A stretch of 64,000 bases of DNA from Ceratodon purpureus (GCA_014871385.1 CM026426.1:86928526-86992525); one strand, 5' to 3'. Numbered from the stretch's first letter, positions 11,663-25,340 are shown. Numbers and translations: made by a program. Notes: a model not told the origin generated them from the letters alone.

Positions 11663-12332
11663 TGTAACGTAACTATGATGATAGATGGATGAATGAAATC
11701 TTCTAATCACATGTGGCAATGTGTAAACAGAGGATGAAAGGAGTTAGACAGCTTCCAGTTGAGGATGAATGGATTTTAGTCAGACAACTCCAGATTGAGA
11801 ACATGTGCACTGGAGTTAGTCAGCTCTATATTTAGTGCATTGAAGTCAGACCACTCCAAGATTGAGAACATGTGTACCAGAGTTAGACAACTCAAGATGA
11901 GGTACACTAGAATTAGACCACTGATGGTAATGAATTATCTTTAATCTAGATATAGGAGTAAGAAGATAAAGAGATCTAGAAGAGTTTCTGAGTTAAAGGG
12001 ATAGAAGGATCTAGAATGATCTATGGATTATCTTTATTCCAGATATAGGAGTAAAGGAGATAGAATGATTTATGAATAGGCTAGACTCTGGGACATGGTC
12101 TGAGATAGACTCTAGTTCCTTCTGGGAAAGAACTAGTATATAAAGGCTTGAGGGTGAGAAGGTGAAACACTTCTTTAGTGATCACTTCTCTATGGTTGGG
12201 TGGTGAGCCTTCAGTCAATATATTTTGATCTTTATAGTTCTATTATAGATATATTGAGTTTTTATCTTTCTTTTGTCTTCATTGTCTTTTTGTTTGAGAG
12301 TTGGTGACAAACCTGTTGGGAGGTTTGTTACA
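11663..12332. mobile_element. Solo LTR (fossil LTR retrotransposon)
   Basis: A 670-bp block that starts TGTAACG and ends TTGTTACA, flanked on both sides by the same 5 bp, CGCGG (11,658-11,662 and 12,333-12,337). This is what remains after recombination between the two LTRs of an inserted element. It contains a TATA-like TATATAAAG at 12,137 and, in its first third, four or five degenerate units built on GTTAGACAACTC and GATTGAGAACATGTG. No internal coding part is left, so the superfamily cannot be told. The intact target duplication argues for a fairly recent insertion. It interrupts a GC-rich host stretch. Confidence 0.85.
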
Positions 12333-12337
12333 CGCGG

Positions 12338-13880
12338 CCAAAGTGCCTCCCCTCACACCTCCGCACTGCTTGGCAAATCTAGACCCTCCCTCCTCGGTCC
12401 ACGACTTGGAAAGGATAAGGTCAACAAGTACTATGAGGTGATTTGAAATTTTACGATTTCAAACTATGTTAAAACTATGGCTTATGAGGCGCATGTTATA
12501 AAGTACATTGGAATTCACAATTACATTTAAAACAAGGCCCCTATAGAAAATAAAACTATAATTGAAAGCACCGACTTCATAATTGACAAATACAGATTTG
12601 AATTGCAAAGCGGAGGAAGTAATCTTACTTCTGTAGAGTGACAGTCGTCTTGAGACCGTGATTCTATCTCTTTCGAATGTGAGTCCTTTAAACCAAATGA
12701 AGGTTGCGGTGAACCCGAAGGTCCTAGACAATTAAACTCTAAGTCTTCCGACATCTCCTTCCGTTTTTCCTCGACGTTAACTATAACATGCTGCTCTCGC
12801 TAGGCCACCGTGTCTTCTAATGTCCCTTCTTCTCCCTTAACTATACATTCTAGGATAAGTTTACGAATGCTACAAAACTTTAAAGCAATGGGCAGCCTAG
12901 CTCCCCGTCTTTTAAGGGGTGCATTTTGAATGTCACTCTACACACCTACCCTCTTACGTGCTAGTCTCCTCTGTCCCAATTTCCTATTTGAAAAGTCTGT
13001 GCTCCCTTGTTTCCTCTTCCAATTAGGTGTAACATAAGTGGATAGAGTAAACCCTCCACTCTCCTTCATGTATCTAAGCAAAGTAAGGACCCTCCTCACA
13101 ATAAAACACTCTATAGAACTTCTCTTCAGCTTATATACCCTAATAATCCAACGAGACTTCAACAACTCCTAATGGACAGATAATTTTGACCTCTGACACA
13201 TACCTTACATTACTTTAATCATTTGGAACTAAGTATAAGTTTATTTTGAATTAAAGCTAATGTTTAAGAAAATTTATTGATAATTGGATACATCATCAAT
13301 ATAATGAACACAATAATAGAAATGGTGACAAAGGGTCACCTCTCATAGATGGCATGTTTAAAATTCAAGAATGCATGACGGCTACCGTTATTCTTAGCCA
13401 CACTTCTATGAACTAGAAACCAATGCACGATCTAAAGTGCTACTCACATGATTAAATTTATCATGGCTCTAATTCTCATTACGCCGCATGGAATAACTTA
13501 CTCTATTTTCTAAATTCTACCTATCTTCTGTTAGATTTATTTTACATTCATTTTCTAAGATGCATCCAGAATTGTATATAATCCTTGCAATCAAAGTGTT
13601 CAGTCTCTCATTCATGGACTTTTGAACCCGATTAGTGTCATCTTTCCCTACTCTATGGTTCACTATGGCGCACGCATTTCCTCATCAAGTCTAAGGCACT
13701 GTAATTCTCTACGCCCATGGCTTTGGGATTCCTCTCTCTTTCCATGCCACCAATGCTGGTATGGCAATCGTGTCCTCCCAGAACCTTAGTATGACATTCA
13801 GTTTCAGAGAGGACACAATTAGTGTTGAGGAGGAGATTTTTGACGAGGTAATAACAAATGGTACTCACACTTTAGATTAG
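12338..13880. other. Spacer without recognised gene
   Basis: Only short open frames of unremarkable composition on the minus strand (for example 12,938-13,165 and 13,653-13,868). No domain, splice chain or repeat end was recognised. Confidence 0.5.
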
Positions 13881-16800
13881 GTGTCGGAGAAAGGAGAAGA
13901 TGGTAACTTGTATTGGCACTTGTACCCAGGTACATACAGAGTTTATGGACTTACAGTTTCTAATATGCAGGCATCTATAGAGATTCTTACTCCCCGTCGT
14001 TCCTCTACATGTACTGTTCAGATTCCGCTTCCTCGTGACATGAAGGTTAAAGTAGAGCCTCGCCTAGATATTTCTGTTGAAACTCCAATCATCATTCTCT
14101 CTTTAGACGAGGAAACTAGTCCTGCTAGATCGTCCTCTCCTCTTGCAAAGGACGATGTAGAGCCTAGGCCAGTAGTTGCGCCTCCAGTGAAGTGTCCCAC
14201 TTCCTCTCTATTTTCAAAAGAAGATACTATCAGTGTAGTCCCATTTCTTCGCAAACTTGCTGAAAGACCTGGGAAGAAAAACATTATGAAAAAGATAGAT
14301 TACTCTGGTATTAGACACGAGAGAGTCGAGTACTTGCCGTTGTGTTTGATGGAACAATTATCTTTGAGTTGCCCTTGGCTCCTGTAGGAGCATCAAGGTC
14401 GCAAGCGAAGTCCATGCAAGGAATGGACAAGTTATACGACGGCCATGTCGGGACCAAGACCATCATCACCAACATCACAAACGACTTCGGCCTTTCTTTT
14501 CATTACTCCAGTTGCGTTGGATGGCTGCGCTGCAACAACAAAGACTGCCCATTTCTGGAACGACGTCCCCACATTCATGAGATGAACGAGACTGAGTTTG
14601 ACGGTTGTACACTCCAAGCGTTTAAAGTCGACCTGCCACCACCAAAAGATTCTACACTTGTATGCAACGTATGCAAAGAACCCCCAGTATGCATTGCTAC
14701 TTGTGGAGCTAAAGTTTATTACGTGGCAGTCAAAGTCAACCAGACCAGAGCGTGTATCCATCTTGGATCTCACAATCACCTAGTCAAGGTTGGCGACTAC
14801 AGAGACAGTAAGACGGAGATCAATAGCTTAATTGAAGAACAGGTTAAGAAGACTTCGCAAGCTAAAAAGAGTGCAATTGTGTTGGAGGCGAGCAAAGTCC
14901 TGAGTGGCAGCTATCTCCTTCAGCCAGAGGACGCACCTCCGAGGAAGCAGAGCATGGAGGAGCTTGTTACCGTACTTGACCAGTGCAAAGACATGGCTTC
15001 CCCAAACATCCGCAACAAGGTGATGACCTTCAGGCTGCTGAGGAGGTACGCTGTTATGGACGCCATCACCAAACTCCGTGGTATCAGTCTTTGGGCCTAT
15101 GTCTAGGAGAAAAAAAAAAATTGATCACGGCGCTGATCTTGACAAGGTTTTCCTCTTCAAGATGTTTGAAGTTGGCCCGGGCTATGGGATCGACTTGGTG
15201 AAAAGAATGCAGCGCGGCGGAGATCTCCAGAATGCCTTGCTCATGTTTGACGGGCCATGTCAAACGGGTAAAGCAATGGACCACGATGGCCTACCATGTG
15301 TAAGACGCAACCTACTGTTGTGTCATGACAATAGCCACCTGTGATATGCAGTTTGAGGACTACGACGCCCGAATTCTCTTCTGGCAAAATCTCAACCTCG
15401 TCATGGAGACTAATGCCGTAGAAGCGCCAAACTTCAAAGGCTTCATGGCCGACAACGCTAAAGCAAACTGGAATGCGGTTCGGATTGTTTATGGGAATGG
15501 GAAGAAGGAGGACCCCATGGAGGACAGAGAGAGGTCATGCCTATTTCACTGGAGACAATCTATGGTCAGTCACACAGAGAAGCACATCCCCGAAGAGCTT
15601 TGGGAACAGAACAAGAAGATGTGTCACCAGTATATAAAAGCGACTACAATGGAAGAAGCAGATACCATGTATAACGGCTTGTGAGCTCGGTCGATATCCG
15701 CCGGAATAGTGTCGGAGAAAGCCCTGGGCAAATTTGAGCTCTGGCTTGCACTCTCGCATTTCCGTTCTCGGCAATGGGGAGGATTCATGACTAAGGTACC
15801 TTAATTCCACTCTAATCTATTCTTCTACTTTCTACATACGGCTTTCTCATTCGGGTTTATTCATTATATCTAAATACTTTGCATGTATCCCTTGCAGAGA
15901 TTTACAGAGGAAAAATTTGCAAAAATGCCTTCATGTAAGCTAGCCAAAATAGTTCATAACAAATGGCTTCAAGCTTCAGGAAACAACGGCAGCGATCTCT
16001 ATGTTGCTACTGTGGACAACTTCGTTCCTGCATTTCTATGGGTCGTCAACTTTTACCAGTTCCTCAGAGGTGACGTGGGCAGCACCGGACCATCCAAGGA
16101 AGAACTCAAGCTAAGGAATGTTGAATGCCGGGTAAAGCATACACAAAATCCCATACTCCTAGAAGATGCGATGTTGGAGCTACCAAGTGCAGATATGTTT
16201 TGCACGCGTGAGCCATACATGGCAGGAGAAGAAGAGTTTGGGTCCGTTAAGCGGAGGGCCGACCTATCCCTCGGAGCCGAAGAAGAATCACATCGCCCGG
16301 ACAAGGTTAACTACACTTGTTTTAAAGATTCAGGACGTGCTGTCAGGGCTCGCACCATGCCAATGCCAATAATTGTGGAAGATCACACTAAAGATGATAA
16401 CGAGGTAGAGGAACTTGAACCCCCGGCAGAAATATCTCAGGTTACCCCACCATCACCAATGAACAAGGCAGGGTTTGGCATGTCAATGTAGTTGAAGAAA
16501 CCAAGGTGAATGTCAAGGTGTGGCACATTTCGAGACTTCCCAAGACTTCTGCCAAGTGCTGCTAGGCCCAAAGAGCTGTTACAAAAAGGAAGTGTACCAA
16601 GAGGATTGTAAGGGGTGCTAATTTGACTGCAGCTCCTACCTACACTAGAGTCTGGACTACCATACGCAAGAACACATTTGAGAGAACGGAGTTCTTCTTC
16701 TGCTCCAATGACATTGAGAGGTGCGTAAAGGGTACGAGGCGCATGTGGATTGCCAGATATCCTATGGACCAAGGGATGCCTCCGATTCCAGAGGTTTGGC

Positions 16801-17386
16801 TGGTGAAGCTAGGTACAAACCTGAATCTTACAGAAGTTTGTGCACTCAAAGTGGCAGGATTCCAACTCCCGTAGAAGATGCCCGTCTCCCCAAGACGCCT
16901 CTTCTCAATTGCCCGTCCCCTGCAAATCTCACTTCTTTACTTGTTCCTACAGAAGCTAACTGCTACGCTGGTAAGAGAGACGGCAAGATGGTGAAATGCA
17001 CTGCCACTTGCCCAAATCCGGCACATCGTCTCTCTGTGGGCTCCTCTAACTCCCTCAAAGCTTGCCTCCGCTCCGTCACCATGATACCTCACTCGGGCCA
17101 TGGCTGCATCATTGGGTTGGATTTCGGCGTTGCTCTGGCCATCACGAAGTAGCAGATCACCATGAGCTCCTACCCGGGATGCACTTGCCCTGCATTCAGG
17201 AAGACAAAGACTAAGTTCCAAGGCAGGACTCAGTTCTCTTCCTGCAAACATCTCTACTTTATTCTTTTGAAGGTCTGCAACCGTGATCCACACGCCAATC
17301 TTTTCAGTCATGCACCTACTTTTAGTTTCAACAAGGTCAAGCTAGTCCTAGAGAGTGGAATCTTGACTCACCCCTTGGCCAAATAA
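13881..17386 (+). pseudogene. Mutator-like (MULE) transposase with SWIM zinc finger, broken
   Basis: The plus-strand remnant can be followed in order. The N-terminal part (13,881-14,340) is charged. A Cys/His module (14,342-15,106) has 'FHYSSCVGWLRCNNKDCPF' and 'CIHLGSHNH'. A middle part reads 'ADLDKVFLFKMFEVGPGYG' (15,130). A core part (15,325-15,684) reads 'FKGFMADNAKANWNAVRIVY' and 'CLFHWRQSM', like the MULE catalytic domain. A C-terminal SWIM finger (17,162-17,330) reads 'PGCTCPAF' and 'CKHLYFILLK' (CxC...CxH). The frame changes near 14,340, at an A11 run (15,110-15,120), near 15,320 and near 16,860. In-frame stops are TAG 15,104, TGA 15,682 and TAG 17,150. A possible intron covers about 15,795-15,897. 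No MULE terminal repeats or 9-bp duplication were found. Family assignment rests on the core plus the SWIM finger. Confidence 0.7.
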
Positions 17387-18826
17387 TAGGAGGCAAAATA
17401 CTATTTTGGACACGCATTGTCATAGTGGACGGTGGTTAATGGGAATTCTTAGTCACTGGTGATTGAATTTCTCCTTGTACTGAGTCAGCAATACAAATCC
17501 CGTATTACCTATTTCGATATAAAGGTTTTGTCATTCATATTTATTTCATTCTGTAAAAATAGCTTTCACGTTGGACAAGTGGGCTTTGTACTTTGTATCC
17601 ACTATCACTTGCACTGTACTAATGCCATCATACATATTAATAGCCATTTTATTTTTTGAACTTAATGCGTTTGGGTATCCCCGATGCATTTTCAGCATCA
17701 TTACCAACCTTCGGTTATACTACATGACAAGCTACATTGACGTTCTTTGATTGTTCCTTTCTTGGCAATTGTCCTAGGTGGAGGCGTTTCAACATAGGAC
17801 GAGCTTCACTCTTTCCACGCAATGCTTCCCTAGAATAAGTCCTCGGTGGAATCTTCCCAACCTTAGAGCGCCCTAGAAACCTGGACAATTTATTGATAAA
17901 CAAATTTCATCGTACTCACTGGGATGAGGGGGGTGGCGCAAAAGATCGTTTAGCACTTGGGAAAAAAAATAAAATAAAATAAAAATTAGAAAAACTGGAA
18001 AAAAATAAAGGTTGGAAATATAAATCAAAACATGCAACTAGAAGTAGGGAGTGGGAAAGAATTGGAAAACAAAATCAAACATAAAAGATGAAATGGACAA
18101 ATAAAATTAAAGTTCAAAATAAACAAATAAAATATAAGAAAAATGAATAAATAAATGAAAAGATGAAATGAAAATACGAATTAACGATGAAAATGAAAAT
18201 TATATGAAAGGACATAATCGGAATTAACAAGATAGACAGAAAAATGGAAGTTCAAAAAAAATAAAAAAATAAAATAAATAAAATAAAAACATGATGAATG
18301 GCATGTAGACGAGAATGGAAGAAGTGTAGTATTGTGAAGAAAATGTTACGATGGTTAAAGTTAGAGGATCACTCTTAAGAACTTTAAAATTAGTACATTT
18401 CAAGAATTAATTAGCATTTAAATGAGAGAGGATAGGGGGATAGGGGAAATCAATCTATGCGTGAATTAGTTAGAGGGAAGAGGCGCATAGTACTTGGTGT
18501 GCATCGAAAAATAATTACCAAGAAAAGGGAGAGGGGAGTACAAAATTATTGAAAATACTGTAAATTAGTCCATGGTTACAGGGTCAATTTAATTACTAAA
18601 AAAAGAAATATTCTTAAAATATTCTAAGAATTTTCAAATTTCCTAATTTTAGATTTGATTTTTTAGTTAAAAGTTCTATTTTTGGGTTGAGGGCCCCATT
18701 CTCTATTCTCTGCTCTCCAATTCTCCGCTCACCGCTCTCCTCTCTCCGCTCGCATACAAGTCTCGTCCGATACTCGGAAGATCTCAAGTTTCTTTCGAGT
18801 ACTTTGAAGTTTGGATTAGACCACTC
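17387..18826. other. AT-rich spacer, possibly 5' flank of the CACTA fragment
   Basis: Very A-rich from 17,950 to 18,700 with long runs of AAATAAAATAA type and no open frame of note. A pyrimidine-rich TCTCCGCTC patch sits at 18,700-18,760. Confidence 0.5.
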
Positions 18827-20110
18827 ATGGATGTATTGAAAGAACTTTGGAATGGAGTACCTGCATACAATATCCTAGCAACCGAAGAAAATCACCTTTC
18901 CAGATTTAGGGCTGCAGTGTTGTATACAACTCACGACTTCCCGGGATATGGTACAGTGTCGGGAACGGCACACCAGCGCTATGCAGCATGTCAACCTTGT
19001 GGCGAACAGTTAAGAGGCAAGTATGCGTTTGAAAGCAAGAAACTAATCTATCGAGACGCACGACGTTGGATGAAGTCCGATCACATTATACACAGTAAGG
19101 AATATGACTGGTTATTTGATGGACAATCTGAAACTAGGATGGCACCAGTGGCTAAGACACCGGCCCAATAGATGAGGCACTACCTCTTTACGTTACATAC
19201 TTGGCCAGGCTGAAGAGGACAAGGAGAATAATTCGCACTAGCACAGTAGATGCCACTTCTTCTATACCACTACCTCGGTTTGCTAGAATCAAAGAGAAGA
19301 GGGGGGGGGGGGGGGGGGTTCTAAACATAAAAACTTCACGAACTAATGGAACATTGGACATGCAATATTCAGAAGCCTCAAAGACAGGTCATTCAAGAGG
19401 AGGATCGTCGCAAAGTCAGCCTCCGACAAGTCAGCTTCTGACACCGTAGCCACAGCTGCCTCCTAGCCAAATATTGACATACGAGGCACATCACGTGGCC
19501 GGCATAATAGTCGTAGAATGTCAGCGACTCCTGACCTTTTTAAAATTCAAGGCAACAAGCGAGGAAGTGTTTTTTATGAACTTCTTTACTGGGAGGTACA
19601 ACTCTTTTCACCTTGTCTATTTAGATTGTTTCAATGCAAATTCTTTTGTTTTGTAGTTCTCCATTTCATTGAGGATGTAACTGGCTAGAGTGATAACTTT
19701 GCATTTTCAGAACATAGTACAACTTTGACTTTAAAGATGTAAAATGTCCCACTAGAATGAGATACGCATTTACAGTGGCTAAGCAGAAAATATATGATTG
19801 CAAGTGTTAAATTACTGTTTTTTTTTTTTAAAAAAATCTTATGTACATCTATTGTGTTTTGTAGCATCTTGAGATTCGCAACTCTCTTGACATAATGCAT
19901 TGCAAAAACAATTTCGCAGAAAAACTAATGAAGACAATTTCTGGATACAACGAAATAGATTGCGTCAAAGTCAGAGAGGATCTACAAAGAGAAGGCATTC
20001 GACCTCACTTATCGATGGTTTGGGATTTAAACAACGCCTCAAGGATGTTGAAAACAGGAGCCAATTATGTCTTGATGCCTAAGGAGTTTGATAATTTCTG
20101 CTCGAGGTTA
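18827..20110 (+). pseudogene. CACTA (En/Spm) Tnp2 transposase fragment
   Basis: The first part (18,827-19,170) reads 'LKELWNGVPAYNILA', 'LYTTHDFPGYGTVSGTAH', 'YAACQPCGEQLRGKY' and 'DGQSET', as in the Tnp2 / Transposase_21 family. After an intron-like gap, an exon starting at 19,864 behind TTTTGTAG reads 'LEIRNSLDIMHCKNNFAEKL' and 'REDLQREGIRPHLS', the next conserved Tnp2 block. The N-terminal half of the transposase and most of the C-terminus are absent, and the first part ends at a stop (19,169). This is a decayed, truncated copy and is distinct in sequence from the CACTA remnant at 41,550-45,411. CACTA termini were not found. Confidence 0.75.
19301..19318. repeat. Poly(G) run
   Basis: Eighteen consecutive G. 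A second 18-base G run lies near 40,240-40,257. Confidence 0.95.
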
Positions 20111-20189
20111 GGAAATCTAAAATTTTGTTTTTATTTTTTATCTATTATGTTTTCTGTTTCTTTTCCAAAAAAATTGAAAATACATTGAG

Positions 20190-20609
20190 TATTACTTACC
20201 TAGTAATGTAATCACCGTTGGGATTTTGGAAATTTGAAATTTTTGAATTACCTCTAATTCTTTAGAGTAAACCCATTTATGTGCCACATTTTCACCTCTT
20301 CTACTTTGCAACATTTTTTGAAGAGTGTTATAATTGTCCAACACGTATAAATATTTGTGGGCATGTCCTTAAGGATGTCTATTTTCTAATAATCAAAAAT
20401 TTCCAAATGAGTAGTGCAATAATTTTAGGGTACAAATAGTCAAGAAATGGAAAATTGTATGGGCGGCAAAAAGATATATAAATTAAAAACATATTCAAAT
20501 GCTATAATCTTGTAATTTTTGAGGTCAAAATTTTCAAAAAAATTATACAAAGTTCTCATAGGTACCTCCTTCAAGATCTAACGGTTAAAATACCCCTTCC
20601 CCCCCTCCC

Positions 20610-20646
<37 letters not shown>

Positions 20647-22110
20647 CTAAAAAAAAACTAGAAATGAACCAATGCATTGAAAATGGCAGTTTTAGACACT
20701 TTTTTTTAAGAAATTGTGAAGGAAATTTAGGGGTCAACGGCTCATCTTTGCTCCTTGCATCCACATACCGACCTACCGTGCTCACAAAAATACGATAATG
20801 GGCCCAAAACAAAATCCTAAATCTTTTGACAATCACTAACATTGGAATTCATATTCATGGCAATAGATTTTAAATGTTTTGATCAAGTTCATTCAATGTC
20901 AATTTTGGATGTGAATTCTTGAATTTTTTTTTGTAGACGTATTGAATTCTAAGAGCTTTGCGGGAATATAATTATTTTGCATTAGACATTGGACACAAAA
21001 TATTTTTGGTGCTTATCGTGGTTATTTCTACTTGTTAGGCAGCTCCATTTTTTTTTTATTACATCCTCCAATTACCTTTGAGATTTTTTATGCAAGAAAA
21101 TAAAATGATTGCATTTAAGATTATTACAAAAAAAACCTTTATGATGGAAAAATTCATTTTTTGAAGAGTAAAAGTTTTCTCATTTTTTGTTTTTTTATCA
21201 AGATGCAAATTCTTTTCTTTATCATATAAAAGATAAAGATTTTATTCTTTTTTTTCTACCTCAATAATAACTGTAAACCTTTGTTTTGACCGCAAGAACA
21301 CATTGTCTAAACAAAATCATCAGACTTTGACTTTTCTTTGAGTAAATGTTTTGTAATATCAAAATTGGAGGTTGTGGACTAATATTATGTTCACAATGTG
21401 AACAAAATATAGGTTCGTGTTATTGTTAATACTCATTTCATTTTTTTAATAACCCATATTTTTTAAGAAAAGATGGAATTTTTTTTTCTTAATTCAAACT
21501 TTATGATCTTATAATCCATATGGTCAAATTTATTGAATTTTTTATTTTTTTTATGCATTATCTTCTAGAAGTCCTAGATAACATCTTACAATTGAAGATG
21601 CAAAGATATATTTGCTTTGTTTCATTCATTCTTGCTTTAATAATGGCAATTTTTAGAGTAAATTTGGTGAGAAATGGTCACGGCCAATTAGAGGTTTATT
21701 TTTCCCAACTTTGGACTCAGCATGTCTTGGAGAGCACGGTGGATGACATCTCACTATGATATACTTGATCCTTCTTTTTGTTGTTATTCACACCTCTTTG
21801 AGTTTTGAAGTCCTCTTAAATTTCAGTTGTTTGTTAAAACATCTTCTACTTTATACATGCTAAAATAATGTGGTCAAAAAATTCAAAGGCTCCACAGTCC
21901 CTACAATCTAGAATATTGACTTGGATGTTATGCTTGTTGGAATTTGCAAAAGCAATTTCTCAACTAAGTGGAAATTGAGGTGGCTTTGGAGAAAAGAAGA
22001 AGCATGTGTCATGTCCGGCTAATGTAGTTGTTGGGACTTAGCACTAGCCTCTCTTAGAACCTCTTCCACCTCTAAGGTCCTTTCTTGCTCAAATGTGGAG
22101 GTGAGGTAAC
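20190..22110. other. AT-rich spacer with poly(C) run
   Basis: No gene recognised. It contains 35 consecutive C at 20,611-20,645, preceded by CCCTTCCCCCCCTCCCT, so a C-rich tract of about 55 bp, which could form a four-stranded structure. An open frame at 21,520-21,759 is low complexity and has no domain. Confidence 0.5.
20611..20645. repeat. Poly(C) run, C35
   Basis: Uninterrupted C run; its length is likely to be unreliable in any assembly. Confidence 0.95.
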
Positions 22111-22113
22111 TTA

Positions 22114-24360
22114 GGCCCAGTTTATACTTGGGGCCCGATTGAGGGCCGGCCCAAACTCTCCAATTTTCAACCAATAGGATTGCTCCATTCTCTCAAATCG
22201 GGCCCAAGGGTTTTATACTAGGGACCGTTCCAAGCATCACCATATCCTACATGGCAGCTTATGTGGCAGTATTTTGGTGCCAAATCTTTGGGCCTAAGTG
22301 GTGCAATCGGGACAAGGTTTTCCGTGGCCCAAAGATGAAACTTGGGCTTGATTGTGCACCTCCATTGGATCCTTTGAATCCCCAGTGTGCATCGATGGAT
22401 TGTGAATCACCTCCAAGAAATTTTCTCCCACCCTCTCGTACAAACAAACTCTCTCGGAGACCTCTCTTGCACCTACTTTTTTAAATCAAATGCCATAAGC
22501 TCAGAGAATCGCAATTAAGACAGAGATTTGACACTTCTGCACATCTCGGACGCTTATGAGATGAAGCACAGAGAGTTTAGTGAGTATTTGTGGTTTGGGT
22601 ATCTGTAGAGACAAAACCCTACATGAGTTATCACGAGGCGTCGAAAGGGTTTACTAGAAGAAGAAATGACGACGGGAGATGCTCGGTGTCATTAAATTGC
22701 TGAAGAATCCTCAGAATCGGTTGTATCTCGTCACAGTGGTAACAATCACTCTGTTCGTGATTCCTTTCAATTTCTATGTGAGCCAGTTCTCGATCTGTGG
22801 TCAGTTTGGTATGGATAGAGGCTACTTCAGACTCCAGGTGAGTTGAGGTGATGATTAGAGTGAACACACAGGTGCCTGAGGATATTTGGCACACCGTGTT
22901 TCATTTTTATGCAATCATGAACAGTTTCCGAATAAGACAATGCCTCTTAGTGAGGTGATGCTCTTGAAATGTGCACTATCCGATTTGATCTGTATGAGCA
23001 ATGAGTTCATAATGCATCATAACTCCATATTGAATTCCTAAATGTAATACAGAATTGCCAAGGTATGAAATGAATTCAATTTGAAAAATTAAAAAGCATG
23101 CTGCCATGCCTATTACCATTCTACAGTCTCAGTTATTAAAACATACAAATGAATTTGAAATGGTTTGGCACCATGTCTTGCACATAGAACTGGAAATGTC
23201 CACAAACGTTGAGCACTTGGATAATAATTTTTTTTGGGATTATGCCGAGGGAAGTGGGAAGAAGGTACTTCTGAAGTTGCAGAGGTGCATTCCATCTGTG
23301 CTGATTTATGTTGATGTTCATTAGAAGAGTAGATGGAAGGTGCAGAAAAATGAGGCTCCATTTCATCTGTGAAACCTGAAATTCATGGGATACATGTTAT
23401 TCAATTATTGAATTTTGGATTGCAGACAAGTTCGGCAGGTGCCAAACAATAGTACTTAGTCAGAGGAAATGTTTGAGCTATTTTGAGCTTGATTGAATGT
23501 GTCAATGCTACAGACAAGGCCATTCCTACATTTTGCATGTTCTGTGGCAAACAAATGGTTTTAAGAAAATTACATTCAAATTAAATGGCATATTTAGGTA
23601 ATTCTGGACTTTTTAAAGTCCAGAATTAGTAGTCAGTTCATCCGCCGACAAAATGTTTGTAGTAAATAACTTAAAATCATTGAAAATTTCAAAAAAAAAA
23701 AAGAATAAATACTATAAAACAATGCATATTTCACAAAATTCACAAAAAATTAGACATAATGATGTCCAAATGTAGAATTTATGGCTGAAATAGAGTCAAA
23801 ACATTGATTTTTAAGCCAAAAACTGGTTTTTACAGCTTATTTTGAGCAAAAATTGGAAAAAAAAAAAGTTTTTTTCAAACCTGCTATTTTGGTCTGCGGC
23901 CCGCCGACAGAATGACAAAAAGTCCATAATTAGGCGTTTTGTCCAGAATTACTTAAATATCCCTTTTAATTGTGAACACAATGATATAAATTAAACATCA
24001 TTCCATCTTCAAGTGTTAGGTACAAAGAAATTCATTGCAGTACTAAGGAAAATGGCAAATTTTTAATTCACATTGACCACTTCAATTAGAAACCCAACAT
24101 TAACAATTCAATATAGAAATCCTGAATTTGTTTAAAACAATTTATGCATTCTACATTCACACAATTCAACAAGAGTGATCACGTAATTCACAATTATAAA
24201 TCACTAGAAATCATAATTAATTTATGAACCCACTGGAGAAGAAATTCGTATTAGGCCCAAGGAACAGGCCTCAAGAGTGGTCAAGCCCAATTGGGGGCTA
24301 GAAGGTTCCCAAATCAGGACCGCCTTCACAACCGGCCCCAGATCGCATATAAACTCGGCC
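22114..24360. mobile_element. PIF/Harbinger-like non-autonomous element, 2,247 bp, TTA target duplication
   Basis: The left end GGCCCAGTTTATACTTGG and the reverse complement of the right end GGCCGAGTTTATATG share GGCC(C/G)AGTTTATA. Both further in carry GC-rich GGGCCGG-type blocks. Each end is flanked by TTA (22,111-22,113 and 24,361-24,363), the target duplication typical of PIF/Harbinger. No transposase or Myb-like gene was recognised inside, so it is probably non-autonomous. A second terminus-like stretch lies inside the left end at 22,198-22,228, suggesting a nested or rearranged copy. Confidence 0.65.
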
Positions 24361-24784
24361 TTAATGATATTCAAATATCCAATCACCAAATATTGATGTT
24401 GGATATGCTATTGAACAGCGAGTAAGTGCATCCATGCCTATATCATAGGAAACTTGTAGGCTTTTCAAGGGACTCCGTAACTTGTAAGTTCATGGGCCTT
24501 CTAGTAACTATTCTTGTTTATTTTAGTAAAACTTGAATTACTGAATGCATCTGTCCAGTTGACTCTCTGGAAGTGGAGGGGGCTGGTAGCAGTATAACTT
24601 ATCCTCACTATGAGAGAAGTAAGTTTATTTTTGAGATTTTTTTGGTTTTTGGCAATTCAAATACAGACAATTTACTATTGTCTATTGTATGTGACTTTTT
24701 GTAGAACTGAATTATTGCATATTACCCATTATTTAATTCCTTAAGTCAGTATAACAAAGTTTTCATATTGTAACAACATTTAAA

Positions 24785-25340
24785 TAGGTGAATGTCAAAA
24801 TGATGTATTAATAACATTGCTTTTATTAATATTAGAATGACACAAACATGACATCAAACTAAGATTACATGGATCTGTGTTATATTAGCAAAATATTTGA
24901 GTCATAATCATAATATTTTCACATTGGGAGGGCATTAAAATAATACTTATCAATATGATGTTATTATAACACCAATATGATTGATTTTAGAATGATAGAA
25001 ATATGATATGAAATCGGCGTCTGAGCAACTTGTGTCAAAGTATCATAATAAAAAGAATATTGTATATATAAATCAGTAGGAAGTGGATGCCAAAATAACA
25101 GTTGTTTAAATGATAGATGTCTTATGTCACAATGACACAATCAACCCAAAATTAGAATGAAATTAAAGTGATAGTTGATAACCTGACATTCAACTTCCAT
25201 CAAACTCACATTGTTAACCCTACAATAACCCTGCATTAGAATGCATTTCCTTCATTGTAATGCAAAGTTGACATCAACTTTAACTGTAAGAATGACATCA
25301 GAATGACAAGGAACAAAAATTTGAAGTTAACTTGACGCTA
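24785..25340. repeat. Degenerate ~158-bp tandem repeat
   Basis: The phrase TTAGAATGA followed by A/C-rich text recurs at about 24,833, 24,992 and 25,150, each preceded by an AATATGATG / AAAATGATG block. Divergence is high and the unit limits are uncertain. Confidence 0.4.
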
